A DNA stretch of 64,000 bases. Source: Bacteroidales bacterium UBA6229 (GTDB lineage: Bacteria; Bacteroidota; Bacteroidia; Bacteroidales; F082). How positions within the stretch are numbered: position 1 is the stretch's first letter; the number at the start of each line of letters is the position of its first letter. The notes under the pieces are model-generated. The model ran no database searches and was not told where the DNA came from. It saw only the letters and a list, made by a program, of their open reading frames with translations. The stretch covers positions 1 through 64,000 of the forward strand of contig DJWN01000039.1 in NCBI GenBank assembly GCA_002440975.1, in the 5' to 3' direction. The translations under genes and the position numbers were made by a program. Shown here piece after piece: positions 43,054 through 52,418 of this stretch.

Positions 43054-44283
43054 TTAATCACTTAATTTAGTTTGTAATCCTTCATTAATGGCATTCAGGA
43101 AATCCTGGGTATAAAGATAATGCTCTGGCTTTAAAGAGTTTCCATGTATTAGCAATGCAAGGTCTTTGGTCATTTTTCCTGATTCAACAGTATCTATGCA
43201 CACTTCTTCAAGTGCATGACTAAAGTCAATGAGTTTCTGATTGTTATCCAGTCTTCCGCGGTGTGCCAACCCTCTGGTCCAGGCAAAGATGGAAGCAATT
43301 GGGTTAGTAGAAGTCGGATTTCCTTTTTGATGCTCACGATAATGGCGCGTAACGGTTCCGTGTGCGGCTTCTGCTTCCATGGTTTTTCCATCGGGTGTAA
43401 CCAACACACTTGTCATCAGGCCCAGCGAACCAAAACCCTGCGCCAGCGTATCTGATTGCACATCACCATCGTAATTTTTACAGGCCCACACAAATTTTCC
43501 ACTCCATTTCAAGGCAGCTGCAACCATATCATCGATCAGCCGGTGCTCATAAATGATGCCTTTGGCTTCAAATTTTGCTTTGTAGTTTTGCTGGTAGATT
43601 TCTTCGAAAATATCTTTGAAACGCCCGTCGTATTTTTTCAGGATGGTGTTCTTGGTAGAAAGATAAAGTGGCCAGCCTTTTTGCAAAGCCATATTGAAGC
43701 AGGAATGTGCAAAGCCACGAATGGATTCGTCGGTGTTATACATGGCCAAAGCTACCCCATCGCCATCAAAATCATAAACCTCATATTGTTGCGGTTCGCT
43801 GCCGTCGTCAGGGGTGTAGGTGATGGTAAGTTTTCCCTTGCCCCTTGTTAAAAAATCTGTTGCCCTGTATTGATCTCCAAAAGCATGACGACCAATCACA
43901 ATCGGGTCTGTCCATCCCGGTACAAGACGGGGAACATTATTGATCAGGATAGGCTCGCGAAAAACTGTTCCGCCCAAAATATTGCGAATTGTTCCGTTGG
44001 GCGACCGATACATGGCTTTCAATTTAAATTCTTCAACACGTTTTTCATCGGGAGTAATGGTAGCACATTTGATACCCACATTATACTTTTTAATTGCTTC
44101 TGCTGCGTCAATGGTGATTTGGTCGTTGGTGGCATCACGACTTTCCATGCCTAAATCGAAATATTTGATGTCGATATCGAGGTAAGGAAGGATTAGTTTT
44201 TCTTTGATAAATGACCAGATTACACGTGTCATTTCGTCTCCGTCAAGTTCAACTACAGGATTGGCAACTTTGATTTTTGTCAT
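43054..44283 (-). CDS. icd: NADP-dependent isocitrate dehydrogenase, eukaryotic-like type
   Basis: 409 residues. It oxidises isocitrate to 2-oxoglutarate and CO2. VVELDGDEMTRVIWSFIKEKL is the N-terminus of the homodimeric eukaryotic-like type. MYRSPNGTIRNILGGTVFREPI is the substrate loop with Ser and Arg residues. The metal site lies in KNYDGDVQSDTLAQGFGSLGLM (Asp residues), and AAHGTVTRHYREHQKG is the NADP-specific motif. The E. coli phosphorylation-type enzyme differs clearly. It is the first gene of icd-gltA; no exact TAnnTTTG was found upstream, only TAAATTTTG around 44484-44492 with a longer spacing. Confidence 0.95.
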   Translation of the reverse strand: MTKIKVANPVVELDGDEMTRVIWSFIKEKLILPYLDIDIKYFDLGMESRDATNDQITIDAAEAIKKYNVGIKCATITPDEKRVEEFKLKAMYRSPNGTIRNILGGTVFREPILINNVPRLVPGWTDPIVIGRHAFGDQYRATDFLTRGKGKLTITYTPDDGSEPQQYEVYDFDGDGVALAMYNTDESIRGFAHSCFNMALQKGWPLYLSTKNTILKKYDGRFKDIFEEIYQQNYKAKFEAKGIIYEHRLIDDMVAAALKWSGKFVWACKNYDGDVQSDTLAQGFGSLGLMTSVLVTPDGKTMEAEAAHGTVTRHYREHQKGNPTSTNPIASIFAWTRGLAHRGRLDNNQKLIDFSHALEEVCIDTVESGKMTKDLALLIHGNSLKPEHYLYTQDFLNAINEGLQTKLSD

Positions 44284-44671
44284 GTTTGAAATAATTTGCT
44301 TTTTAGTGATTGAATAGGTTTGTTAAAAATATCTTTACTCCCGCTATTTTGTAATTACTTGAAAAAAATTCATATTAACTTGATTTGTCACCTATTACAT
44401 CATACTTTTATTAGTGTTAATTGCATAAATAGCTTGAAAAACAATTGCTAAATCTTCCTGATTAACCTTTAATTTTCCGGCAAAATTTAGGAACGTAAAA
44501 ATACAAAAATCTTTATCATGGCGGCTTTTTAATTGAGCTAAATACTTAATTTATACATTCTTTTAACTAATTTTAGTGTTTATTATTTAACAGGACTATG
44601 ATTTAAAAATAAAACAACGAAATTTGTTGTGAAGAAGTAAGTGTTATATTGTTAATTCTAATTCTGTTATT
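44284..44671. other. 388-bp AT-rich divergent intergenic region
   Basis: This lies between icd and the PspC gene and must hold both promoters. No gene, tRNA or strong hairpin was seen. On the minus strand TAAATTTTG near 44484-44492 is a near-match to the -7 element. On the plus side no exact TAnnTTTG was found before 44672. The region is unusually rich in A and T runs. Confidence 0.5.
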
Positions 44672-45091
44672 ATGGAAAATCAAACTGGCAGACTTTATCG
44701 GTCGAGCTCTGCCAAAGTTATTGCCGGTGTATGTGCTGGTTTGGCAAAACATTTTAGGATGGATCCTACCATTGTTAGATTGATATTTGTGTTTCTTGCC
44801 GTTTTTGCCTTGGGAGGTGTGATTGCTTATGTGGTTTTATGGATTGTATTACCCGAAGCACCTATTGATAGCCAGGGATTTGATTCAGAAAGCACAACAG
44901 ACGAATCGGTTTTATCTGAAACTGTCGCCAAAGGAAAAGGTCAGCTTGTGATTGGGCTAACCCTGATCAGCATTGGAGCTTTGTTCTTAATCACTGCTTT
45001 TATTCCCCGGTTTAGTGTGTTAGACCTATGGCCGGTGGTATTAATTGCGGCAGGAATATTACTTTTACAGCAAAGCAGTAAAAATTCCTGA
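44672..45091 (+). CDS. PspC-domain membrane protein
   Basis: 139 residues. RLYRSSSAKVIAGVCAGLAKHF, split here as SSSAKVIAGVCAGLAKHF, with MDPTIVRLIFVFLAVFALGGVIAYVVLWIVLP form a complete PspC domain. After a polar linker (45 residues), two more hydrophobic segments follow: GQLVIGLTLISIGALFLITAF and LWPVVLIAAGILLL, resembling the membrane module of LiaF-type proteins. PspC proteins sense inner-membrane stress in other bacteria. The partner is the LiaF-like gene 105 bp downstream. Confidence 0.85.
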   Translation: MENQTGRLYRSSSAKVIAGVCAGLAKHFRMDPTIVRLIFVFLAVFALGGVIAYVVLWIVLPEAPIDSQGFDSESTTDESVLSETVAKGKGQLVIGLTLISIGALFLITAFIPRFSVLDLWPVVLIAAGILLLQQSSKNS

Positions 45092-45196
45092 CACTTCCTA
45101 ACTGTTTTCAGCAACACAATTTGGATTGTACGTTGAGTTGATTAAAAATTCGATTTGCCCGGGCAGCAGATCATTCACAGAAATATAACGTAGATC

Positions 45197-46120
45197 ATGA
45201 AACAACAAAATGTATTTTGGGGAATACTACTCATTGCATTGGGTACCCTATTTTTACTCGACAGATTAGATTTTTTTGATTTTCAATGGAGAGTTTTGAT
45301 TAGGCTTTGGCCTTTGTTGCTGATTTTGTGGGGTGTATCAGTTCTTCCCGTCCAGAATTTTTTTAAGGTTTTACTGGCTCTTGCCGTAGGAGCATTGGGT
45401 ATAGTGATGTATGGGCATCAGTACGAAAATTACAATCCCCACCGATCAGTATTTCGTTATAATTTTGAGAAAGACGAAGGACGAATTCGTGATACACTGG
45501 TTACACAAATTTTTAGTCATGAACTTGAGCCAGGCATTAAATCGGCACAGCTCCAACTGGAAGCCACAGCCGGCACTTATACACTTTCGGGCACGACCGG
45601 CGACTTGATCCGTGCGGATAAACGCGGGTCGAGCATGGCTTATAACTTTAGGGTTGAAGAACTTGATGATAACAGCAAAGTGATCATCGAACAGGTTGAC
45701 CGAAAGATTGTGCTAAACAGTAATAAGCTGAATAAATTCGATTTAATGCTGAATCCTGATGTTGAATGGAGTTTTGATCTGGATGTTGGGGCTGCAGAGC
45801 TGGATTTTGACCTGAGCGAATTTATCATCCAGGAAATTGCAATTGACGGAGGGGCTGCTGCAATTGATCTGCGACTTGGAACCAAAAGCCTGAATACTGA
45901 AGTGAATATTAATGCCGCTGCTTCGGCAATCAGGCTGATCATACCGCACGAAGCAGCTTGTCGAATCAAAACAGCTACAGTGCTTTCGAGCCATAGCTTT
46001 AGCGATTTTGAAAAGATAAGTCCTGGTGTTTACGAAACTGCAGATTTCGAAAATGCTGATCAACAGATTTTTATAAATCTTGATGCAGCCGTATCAAGTT
46101 TCAAGGTTAGCCGAAAATAA
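45197..46120 (+). CDS. LiaF-like/DUF5668 membrane protein with C-terminal beta-helix-like domain
   Basis: 307 residues. The N-terminus QNVFWGILLIALGTLFLLDRL and RLWPLLLILWGVSVLP, with a third segment VLLALAVGALGIVMYG, forms the small membrane module shared with LiaF. The remaining 215 residues form a soluble repetitive beta domain (GIKSAQLQLEATAGTYTLSG, DLDVGAAELDFDLSEF, AIDGGAAAIDLRLG, VNINAAASAIRLII) close to the cell-wall-active-antibiotic response C-domain. This architecture suggests envelope-stress sensing with the PspC protein. No two-component genes adjoin it. TGCCCGGGCA (45156-45165) is a short palindrome before the gene. Confidence 0.75.
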   Translation: MKQQNVFWGILLIALGTLFLLDRLDFFDFQWRVLIRLWPLLLILWGVSVLPVQNFFKVLLALAVGALGIVMYGHQYENYNPHRSVFRYNFEKDEGRIRDTLVTQIFSHELEPGIKSAQLQLEATAGTYTLSGTTGDLIRADKRGSSMAYNFRVEELDDNSKVIIEQVDRKIVLNSNKLNKFDLMLNPDVEWSFDLDVGAAELDFDLSEFIIQEIAIDGGAAAIDLRLGTKSLNTEVNINAAASAIRLIIPHEAACRIKTATVLSSHSFSDFEKISPGVYETADFENADQQIFINLDAAVSSFKVSRK

Positions 46121-46160
46121 GCCTTGTAAACGGATTTGTGATATTTTACACTCTATGAGT

Positions 46161-46173
46161 TGTCAAAATGACA
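46161..46173 (+). promoter_or_regulatory. Perfect 13-bp palindrome before the J-domain gene
   Basis: TGTCA-AAA-TGACA lies 51 bp upstream of the start at 46225. Its symmetry and its place ahead of a chaperone-type gene suggest a stress-regulator operator. No exact TAnnTTTG lies close by. Confidence 0.45.
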
Positions 46174-46224
46174 GCTTATTCCAAAATTGGGAATTGGCAT
46201 ATTGTTTGACGAGATATTGGAGCT

Positions 46225-47142
46225 ATGGATTACAAAGATTATTACAAAATATTAGGTGTTGATCGTAAGGCCACAGCTGAACAAATTAAGAAACAGTACC
46301 GTAAGTTAGCCGTGAAGTATCATCCGGATAAGAACCCGGGAGACAAGGCTGCTGAGGAGCGTTTCAAAGAAATCAGCGAAGCCTATGAAGTGCTGGGTAA
46401 TGCAGAGAAAAGGAAAAAATATGATGATCTGGGAGCCAATTGGAAGCAATACCAACAGCAAGGTTTTGAAGGTTTTGGTGGCTTTGGTGGGGGGCGAAGC
46501 TATGGCAGGCAACAGGGTTTTAAGGAGTTTTTTAGAGGTCAGAGTGGTTTTTCAGATTTTTTTGATGCCTTTTTTGGTGGTGGCTTTGGTGGCGGATCCT
46601 TTGGTAGTAATTCCCGGCAAAGGCAACAAGTAAAGGGGCAAGATATTATGGCTGCCATTAGCCTCAGTTTGCAGGATGCCTATACAGGCTCCACACAATT
46701 GATCAACCTCAACGGCAAACATATTCGCTTGAAGATAAAACCCGGGGTAAAGGACGGCCAAACATTGCGGATAAAAGGAAAAGGACAGGAATCGCCTTTT
46801 GGTGGTACGGCCGGTGATTTGCTTTTAAAGGTTCAGGTAAAGCCACAAAACGGACTTATTCGCGAAGGCGATGATCTGATTGCTGATTTTCCGGTTGATA
46901 TTTATACGGCTGCATTAGGAGGCAAAATCCCGTTTAAAACCTTAAAAGGAATTGTTCAGGTGCCTGTGAAAGCAGGTCAGCAAAACGGAAGTGTTCTCAG
47001 GCTCAAAGGGCTGGGTATGCCGGTATATGGTGCAGACAGGTTTGGCAATTTGTTATTAAAAGTTCAACTTCGGTTGCCCGAGCCTATTTCAGCAGCCGAG
47101 AAAGAATTATTGAAACAGGCTGCAGCCTTGCGTTTACAGTAA
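46225..47142 (+). CDS. J-domain co-chaperone, CbpA-like (no zinc finger)
   Basis: 305 residues. The J domain starts MDYKDYYKILGVDRKATAEQ with HPD at 33-35. A Gly/Phe-rich linker follows (GFEGFGGFGGGRSYG, FFGGGFGGGSFG). The zinc-binding CxxCxGxG repeats of DnaJ are absent, and the C-terminal domain (QDIMAAISLSLQDAYTGSTQ, LRIKGKGQESPFGG, DLLLKVQVKPQ, TAALGGKIPFKTL) matches CbpA and class B J-proteins. It would stimulate DnaK and bind substrates. DnaK and GrpE are not near. The perfect palindrome at 46161-46173 is the only candidate control site. Confidence 0.9.
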   Translation: MDYKDYYKILGVDRKATAEQIKKQYRKLAVKYHPDKNPGDKAAEERFKEISEAYEVLGNAEKRKKYDDLGANWKQYQQQGFEGFGGFGGGRSYGRQQGFKEFFRGQSGFSDFFDAFFGGGFGGGSFGSNSRQRQQVKGQDIMAAISLSLQDAYTGSTQLINLNGKHIRLKIKPGVKDGQTLRIKGKGQESPFGGTAGDLLLKVQVKPQNGLIREGDDLIADFPVDIYTAALGGKIPFKTLKGIVQVPVKAGQQNGSVLRLKGLGMPVYGADRFGNLLLKVQLRLPEPISAAEKELLKQAAALRLQ

Positions 47143-47195
47143 AGAACAGTTACATTTTACCAATAACTGGTTAGATTTGCCATTATTCTTAAATA

Positions 47196-47267
47196 ATCCG
47201 CATTTTTGCGTACTTTTTAGTTAATTTGCGCGTTCTTTTCTGAACTCAGTCAAGAATTGATGCGGAT
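47196..47267. repeat. 8-bp inverted repeat before the TonB-dependent receptor gene
   Basis: ATCCGCAT (47196-47203) and ATGCGGAT (47260-47267) are exact complements separated by 56 bp. The second arm ends 26 bp before the ATG at 47294. The wide spacing makes an RNA hairpin or looping site possible but weak. Confidence 0.35.
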
Positions 47268-47293
47268 AGTTTTCATTTATTCAAAATGTTGAT

Positions 47294-49630
47294 ATGCAAC
47301 AATTTACACCTTTAAGAGAGATTTTTATTGCCCTGATTTTTGTTTGTACTTCTTTTACTACTGCATTTGCTCAAGATGCTGCGGTTAGGGGATTTGTGTA
47401 TGAAGCAAGCACAGGCGAACCCGTTATATTTTCTAATGTTTATCTCGAAGGAACAAATTATGGTGGTTCAACAGATATAAATGGATATTTCAGTATCACG
47501 AAAGTGCCTGCAGGTGAGTATATCATGTTAGTTACGTTTTTGGGTTATGATACGCTCAGAGAGCCTGTTACACTTGTTCCGGGAGATGTAATTAACAAGC
47601 GTTTTCATCTTACTGAAGGCAGTGTAAGCCTGGAGACAGTGAACATAACCGCTGATAAAATTGAGTCGAGGAGTGAGACCAGAACTTCGGTTATCAACAT
47701 CACACCCAAATCCTTAAAAAAAATACCTTCAATAGGAGGGCAAAGCGATTTGGCGCAGTATTTACAGGTTATTCCCGGTGTGGTGTTTACCGGTGATCAG
47801 GGTGGACAATTATACATCCGAGGTGGTTCGCCAATTCAAAATAAGGTTTTGTTGGATGGGATGATAGTTTACAATCCTTTCCACTCAATAGGTTTGTTTT
47901 CAGTTTTTGAAACCGATATTATTCGCAATGCTGAGGTTTTTACCGGAGGATTTAGTGCTGATTATGGTGGCCGGATTTCATCAGTCATGGACATCACCAC
48001 ACGCGATGGTAACAAGAACCGCATAGCCGGTAAGGTTGGGGCAAGCACCTTTGGAGCTCGATTTTTGCTTGAAGGACCGATAGTAAAAGCTAAAAGTCAG
48101 GATGGAGCCAGTTCGAGTTTTGTGTTGTCGGTAAAGAATTCTTATCTGGAGCAAACAAGCAAAAGTCTTTACAGTCATATTGACGAAAATGGCCTGCCTT
48201 TCAACTTTTTGGATATCTACGCAAAAGCTTCGATTAACTCGGCTAATGGTAGCAAGATAAATTTCTTTGGATTCAATTTTGACGATCAGGTGAACAATTA
48301 TAAAGCACTATCCGATTTTAGCTGGAAGGCATTGGGTGGTGGGTCTAACTTTTTGATTATTCCCGGCAAATCTCCTGTGCTTATCGAAGGAAACCTGGCT
48401 TATTCCAGTTATCAGGCCAAACTGTCGGAAGCCTCTTTGCCCGATCGCTCAAGTGCTATTAATGGCTTCAATATGGGATTCCATTTCACTTATTTCCTGG
48501 GAAAAGACCTTGTGAAATATGGTGTGGAGTTATTGGGCTTTAAAACAGAATTTGATTTCACCAATGGGGTAGGACGTAAAATCAGTCAGGTGGAAAATAC
48601 CACTGAGCTTGCAGCTTATGTGCGATACAAAGGTAACTTTGGCAAATTGCTTTTCGAGCCCAGCCTCCGGATGCAGTGGTATGCCTCCTTATCCAATATT
48701 TCGCCCGAACCCCGGCTTGCAATGAAATACATGGTGAACGATTGGTTCCGAATTAAGCTGGCTACCGGTATGTATTCACAAAATTTGATAGCAGCCAATA
48801 GTGATCGCGATGTAGTGAATCTGTTTTATGGTTTTTTGTCAGGGCCTGATAACCTGCCCGACCGTTTTGATGGCAAAGAGATAAATCATAAGCTGCAAAA
48901 AGCCAATCATTTTATCTTGGGAACCGAGATAGATATAACTAACCGGATCAACCTGAACATTGAAGGTTATCTCAAAGATTTTACTCAACTTACAAACTTG
49001 AATCGCAATAAGTTATACGATGAATCAACGGCTCCTTTCGGTACGCCGGATATCTACAAAAAGGATTTTATTATCGAGAAAGGAAAAGCTTATGGTGGCG
49101 ATATTGCTTTGAAATATGAGGACAATCATTGGTATATCTGGACAGTTTATTCCTTAGGATTTGTAACCAAAGAATATGAAGAAAAGCCCGGCGAGCTCAT
49201 TACTTACAGGCCTCATTACGACCGGCGGCATAATGTAAATGTGATTCTTTCGTACACCACAGGCGATCGCAAGCAATGGGAATTTAGCGGCAGATGGAAT
49301 TATGGATCTGGTTTTCCGTTCACACAGGTGCAGGGATACTATGAATACCTCAATTTTGCGGGGGGTGTAAACGATGACTATATGGTTGCTAACGGCGAGC
49401 TGGGTTTGATTTATGGTGATCTGAACAAAGGCGAACTTCCAAGTTATCATCGCCTTGATCTGGATGCTAAACGCAGGTTTTTCCTGAGCGAAAGAACCGA
49501 GCTCGAGCTCAATCTAAGCGTAACCAATCTGTATAATCGCGAAAACGTGTTTTACGTTGATCAGATAACCAGCGAAATTGTGCGACAACTGCCCTTGATG
49601 CCCAGCTTCGGACTTACCCTGAGTTTTTAA
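47294..49630 (+). CDS. TonB-dependent receptor with carboxypeptidase-like N-terminal domain
   Basis: 778 residues. A signal peptide ends near residue 26 (TAFAQ). An extra carboxypeptidase-regulatory-like domain follows (VRGFVYEASTGEPVIFSNVY to about 115). The plug includes SLKKIPSIGGQSDLAQYLQV, GVVFTGDQGGQLYIRGGSP, KVLLDGMIVYNP and GGFSADYGGRISSVMDITTR. The barrel fills the rest and ends in FGLTLSF with a C-terminal Phe. It is not SusC-like in length and has no SusD neighbour. The cargo is unknown. The oligopeptidase gene starts 17 bp downstream, so peptide-related uptake is one guess. Confidence 0.9.
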   Translation: MQQFTPLREIFIALIFVCTSFTTAFAQDAAVRGFVYEASTGEPVIFSNVYLEGTNYGGSTDINGYFSITKVPAGEYIMLVTFLGYDTLREPVTLVPGDVINKRFHLTEGSVSLETVNITADKIESRSETRTSVINITPKSLKKIPSIGGQSDLAQYLQVIPGVVFTGDQGGQLYIRGGSPIQNKVLLDGMIVYNPFHSIGLFSVFETDIIRNAEVFTGGFSADYGGRISSVMDITTRDGNKNRIAGKVGASTFGARFLLEGPIVKAKSQDGASSSFVLSVKNSYLEQTSKSLYSHIDENGLPFNFLDIYAKASINSANGSKINFFGFNFDDQVNNYKALSDFSWKALGGGSNFLIIPGKSPVLIEGNLAYSSYQAKLSEASLPDRSSAINGFNMGFHFTYFLGKDLVKYGVELLGFKTEFDFTNGVGRKISQVENTTELAAYVRYKGNFGKLLFEPSLRMQWYASLSNISPEPRLAMKYMVNDWFRIKLATGMYSQNLIAANSDRDVVNLFYGFLSGPDNLPDRFDGKEINHKLQKANHFILGTEIDITNRINLNIEGYLKDFTQLTNLNRNKLYDESTAPFGTPDIYKKDFIIEKGKAYGGDIALKYEDNHWYIWTVYSLGFVTKEYEEKPGELITYRPHYDRRHNVNVILSYTTGDRKQWEFSGRWNYGSGFPFTQVQGYYEYLNFAGGVNDDYMVANGELGLIYGDLNKGELPSYHRLDLDAKRRFFLSERTELELNLSVTNLYNRENVFYVDQITSEIVRQLPLMPSFGLTLSF

Positions 49631-49647
49631 TATAATACCCAGCTTTT

Positions 49648-51795
49648 ATGAAAAAATATTTAATTAATTCATTGATTATCAAAATGAAACAAATTTTTTA
49701 TTCCCTTTTGATCCTCTTTTTAGTAAGCAGTTGCGATCAGCCAAAAAATGAAACTATGCAGCCACCTGTAGCACAACAAAAACCACACGAGCTAACCAAA
49801 CACGAACACACCAGAGTTGATAACTATTATTGGCTCAACGACAGGGAAGATCCGGAAGTAATTGCCTATCTCGAAGCTGAGAATGCATACACCGATGCGG
49901 CTTTGGCGCATACCGATGCCTTGCAGCAAGCACTTTATGATGAAATGTTAGGAAGGATAAAGCAAACAGATATTTCGGTTCCTTACCAACGTAATGGCTA
50001 TTATTACTATTCACGTTATGAAGAAGGCAAGGAATATCCGATTTATTGTCGCAAGAAAGGCAGCCTTGAAGCAGCAGAAGAAATAATGCTTAATGGCAAC
50101 GAAATGGCCGAAGGTTATCCCTATTTTCAAATTGGAGGATGGGAGATAAGTGCTGATAACAATTTGCTGGCTTTTTCGGTTGATACCGTGAGCCGCAGGC
50201 AATACACCATTTATGTTAAAAATCTGACTACCGGCTATATCTACCCTCAAAACATTCCGAATACTTCCGGAAATATGGCCTGGGGAAATGATAATAAAAC
50301 ACTTTTTTACAGTGTGAAGGATGAAACACTCAGGCCCTTCAGAATTGTCCGACATCAGTTGGAACAGGATTTTGAAAATGATGTTGTGATTTTTGAGGAA
50401 AATGATCCTACTTTTTATGCTTTTGTGTTCAAAACAAAATCAGATGCATATATCATGGTTGGTTCAGTGAGTACTTTATCGGCCGAATATCATTTTGTGG
50501 ATGCGGACAAACCTGTAAATAGCCTCCAATTGGTGCAGGAGCGTCAGCCCGATATGCTTTATGGTGTTGATCATTATAAGAATGATTTTTATATCCGAAC
50601 GAATCTTGATGCCCAGAATTTCCGACTGATGAAAACAAGCGTGAAAAAACCCGGAATGAAAAACTGGAAAGAGGTAATTGCTCATCGCGAAGATGTTTTA
50701 TTGGAAGATTTTGAAATATTTAGCAAATACCTGGTAGTGAGCGAACGACAGAAGGGATTAGTAAACCTCAGGGTGATGAGCTGGGATAAAAAACAGGATT
50801 ACTACCTCGATTTTGGTGAGCCGGCCTACACCGCCTACACCAGCACCAATGTTGATTTTGAAACGGATATTCTGCGCTATGGCTACACTTCGCTTACCAC
50901 ACCCAACTCTGTTTATGATTTCAATATGGCTGACAAAAGCAGGAAGCTATTGAAACAGCAGGAAGTTTTGGGGGGCTATAATCCGGATGACTATCAATCC
51001 GAACGGCTGTATGCTCCTTCGCACGATGGTGTGATGGTTCCCATTTCGCTGGTTTATAAAAAAGGCCTTGTAAAGAATGGTGGCAACCCATTGGTGCTTT
51101 ATGGATATGGCTCTTATGGTGCCAGCATGGATGCCTATTTTTCATCCACACGCCTGAGTTTGCTCGACAGGGGATTCGTTTGGGCAATCGCACATATTCG
51201 TGGTGGCGAAGAATTAGGACGTCAATGGTATGAAGACGGTAAATTACTCAACAAGAGAAATACTTTTTTTGATTTTATTGCCTGCGGCGAATACCTGATT
51301 GATCAAAAGTTCACCAATAATGAAAATATGTTTGCTCTGGGAGGCAGTGCCGGTGGTTTGCTGGTAGGTGCTGTGGTGAATATGCGGCCCGACCTGTGGA
51401 AAGGCGTGATAGCTGCCGTTCCTTTTGTTGATGTTGTTACTACCATGCTCGACGAGAGCATTCCACTCACAACAGGTGAGTACGACGAATGGGGTAATCC
51501 CAACGACAAAGCGTATTACGAATATATGCTGTCTTATTCACCTTATGATAATGTCGCTAAACAAGACTATCCTGCAATGCTTGTTACAACCGGATTGCAT
51601 GATAGTCAGGTGCAATACTGGGAACCGGCAAAATGGGTGGCCAAGCTCAGAACTCATAAAACTAATGACGAGCATTTGTTGCTGAAAACCAATATGGATT
51701 TTGGTCACGGAGGTGCTTCGGGTCGCTTTGAGCGTTTGAAAGAAACAGCTTTGGAGTACGCCTTTATGATGAACGAATTGGAGATGGTACAATAA
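49648..51795 (+). CDS. S9-family oligopeptidase B-like lipoprotein
   Basis: 715 residues. A leader up to LFLVSSC (Cys29) would anchor a lipoprotein; the internal ATG at 49684 gives a shorter leader with the same lipobox. VDNYYWLNDREDPEVIAYL opens the beta-propeller part (to about residue 440). The alpha/beta-hydrolase part has YGYGSYG, HIRGGEELGRQWYEDGK and GGSAGGLL with Ser567, then Asp652 and His687 in DFGHGG. These are the marks of oligopeptidase B, which cuts short peptides after basic residues. Most relatives in other bacteria are cytoplasmic, so an envelope-anchored form is worth noting. It follows the receptor after 17 bp and ends at a terminator. Confidence 0.9.
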   Translation: MKKYLINSLIIKMKQIFYSLLILFLVSSCDQPKNETMQPPVAQQKPHELTKHEHTRVDNYYWLNDREDPEVIAYLEAENAYTDAALAHTDALQQALYDEMLGRIKQTDISVPYQRNGYYYYSRYEEGKEYPIYCRKKGSLEAAEEIMLNGNEMAEGYPYFQIGGWEISADNNLLAFSVDTVSRRQYTIYVKNLTTGYIYPQNIPNTSGNMAWGNDNKTLFYSVKDETLRPFRIVRHQLEQDFENDVVIFEENDPTFYAFVFKTKSDAYIMVGSVSTLSAEYHFVDADKPVNSLQLVQERQPDMLYGVDHYKNDFYIRTNLDAQNFRLMKTSVKKPGMKNWKEVIAHREDVLLEDFEIFSKYLVVSERQKGLVNLRVMSWDKKQDYYLDFGEPAYTAYTSTNVDFETDILRYGYTSLTTPNSVYDFNMADKSRKLLKQQEVLGGYNPDDYQSERLYAPSHDGVMVPISLVYKKGLVKNGGNPLVLYGYGSYGASMDAYFSSTRLSLLDRGFVWAIAHIRGGEELGRQWYEDGKLLNKRNTFFDFIACGEYLIDQKFTNNENMFALGGSAGGLLVGAVVNMRPDLWKGVIAAVPFVDVVTTMLDESIPLTTGEYDEWGNPNDKAYYEYMLSYSPYDNVAKQDYPAMLVTTGLHDSQVQYWEPAKWVAKLRTHKTNDEHLLLKTNMDFGHGGASGRFERLKETALEYAFMMNELEMVQ

Positions 51796-51818
51796 ATCAT
51801 TCAGATTATTTAACTTTG

Positions 51819-51855
51819 AGAGGCTGTTTCTTAATGAATTCAGCCTCTTTTTTTT
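51819..51855 (+). terminator. Terminator of the receptor-oligopeptidase unit
   Basis: AGAGGCTG (51819-51826) pairs with CAGCCTCT (51841-51848) around a 14-nt loop and is followed by seven T's. Confidence 0.85.
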
Positions 51856-51891
51856 GGAGATTAATACCTAATAAAGTTATTCTTAGTGAAG

Positions 51892-52344
51892 ATGCCACGC
51901 AAAAAGCCTTTTAACACTGCGCATAAAATACTCGAAAGGGAAATACTCGAAGTGTTCAAAGCTTGCTATACAGATTTTCCTAAGGCACGCATTAAAACAT
52001 TTGAATCGCCCGATTTTCAGCTTATTGTGAACCGACATAAAACCATAGGTTTGGAGATTGTAAGGTATGTAACTGATCCTGAGCTGATTGATGATTCCGA
52101 TTACAGTCGGTTTGAGCCAGAGCGAATTCAGGAACTGATCGCAAAAAAGGAACAGAAATCATTGATTTATAAGCGGATGCGTTATTTCGAGCTGTGGCTT
52201 TTGATTGTAAGTGGGTCTAATCCGCTGGAACCTGTTTTGTTGCATCCCGAAAGTCTTGATACCTCAGTATTTGATTCCTCATTTTTTGATAAGATTTTCT
52301 ATCTGGATATGCGGCGAACCCGTCTGTATCAGCTTCAAAAGTGA
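51892..52344 (+). CDS. Unknown protein with nuclease-like motif pattern
   Basis: 150 residues. FNTAHKILEREILEVFKACY is helical; then KTFESPDFQLIVNRHKTIGL and EIVRY follow. The order Pro-Asp, a spacer of about fifteen residues and Glu-Ile-x-Arg loosely resembles the PD-(D/E)xK nuclease core, and ELWLLIVSG and FDKIFYLDMRRTRLY could be the later strands. The usual Lys after Glu-x is Arg here, so the resemblance is tentative. There is no signal peptide and no partner gene. A GTG at 51886 would add two residues; ATG 51892 is preferred. Confidence 0.6.
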   Translation: MPRKKPFNTAHKILEREILEVFKACYTDFPKARIKTFESPDFQLIVNRHKTIGLEIVRYVTDPELIDDSDYSRFEPERIQELIAKKEQKSLIYKRMRYFELWLLIVSGSNPLEPVLLHPESLDTSVFDSSFFDKIFYLDMRRTRLYQLQK

Positions 52345-52410
52345 ATAATCCGGTTGATTACCTTAGGGTAATACGATTTTTACCTTAGCAATTTCCCTTT
52401 ATCCTGCCAG

Positions 52411-52418
52411 TAGTTTTG
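52411..52418 (+). promoter_or_regulatory. Candidate -7 element with a long leader before the small barrel gene
   Basis: TAGTTTTG matches TAnnTTTG. The next gene starts at 52592, which gives a leader of about 165 nt containing the hairpin at 52503-52551. Confidence 0.45.
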
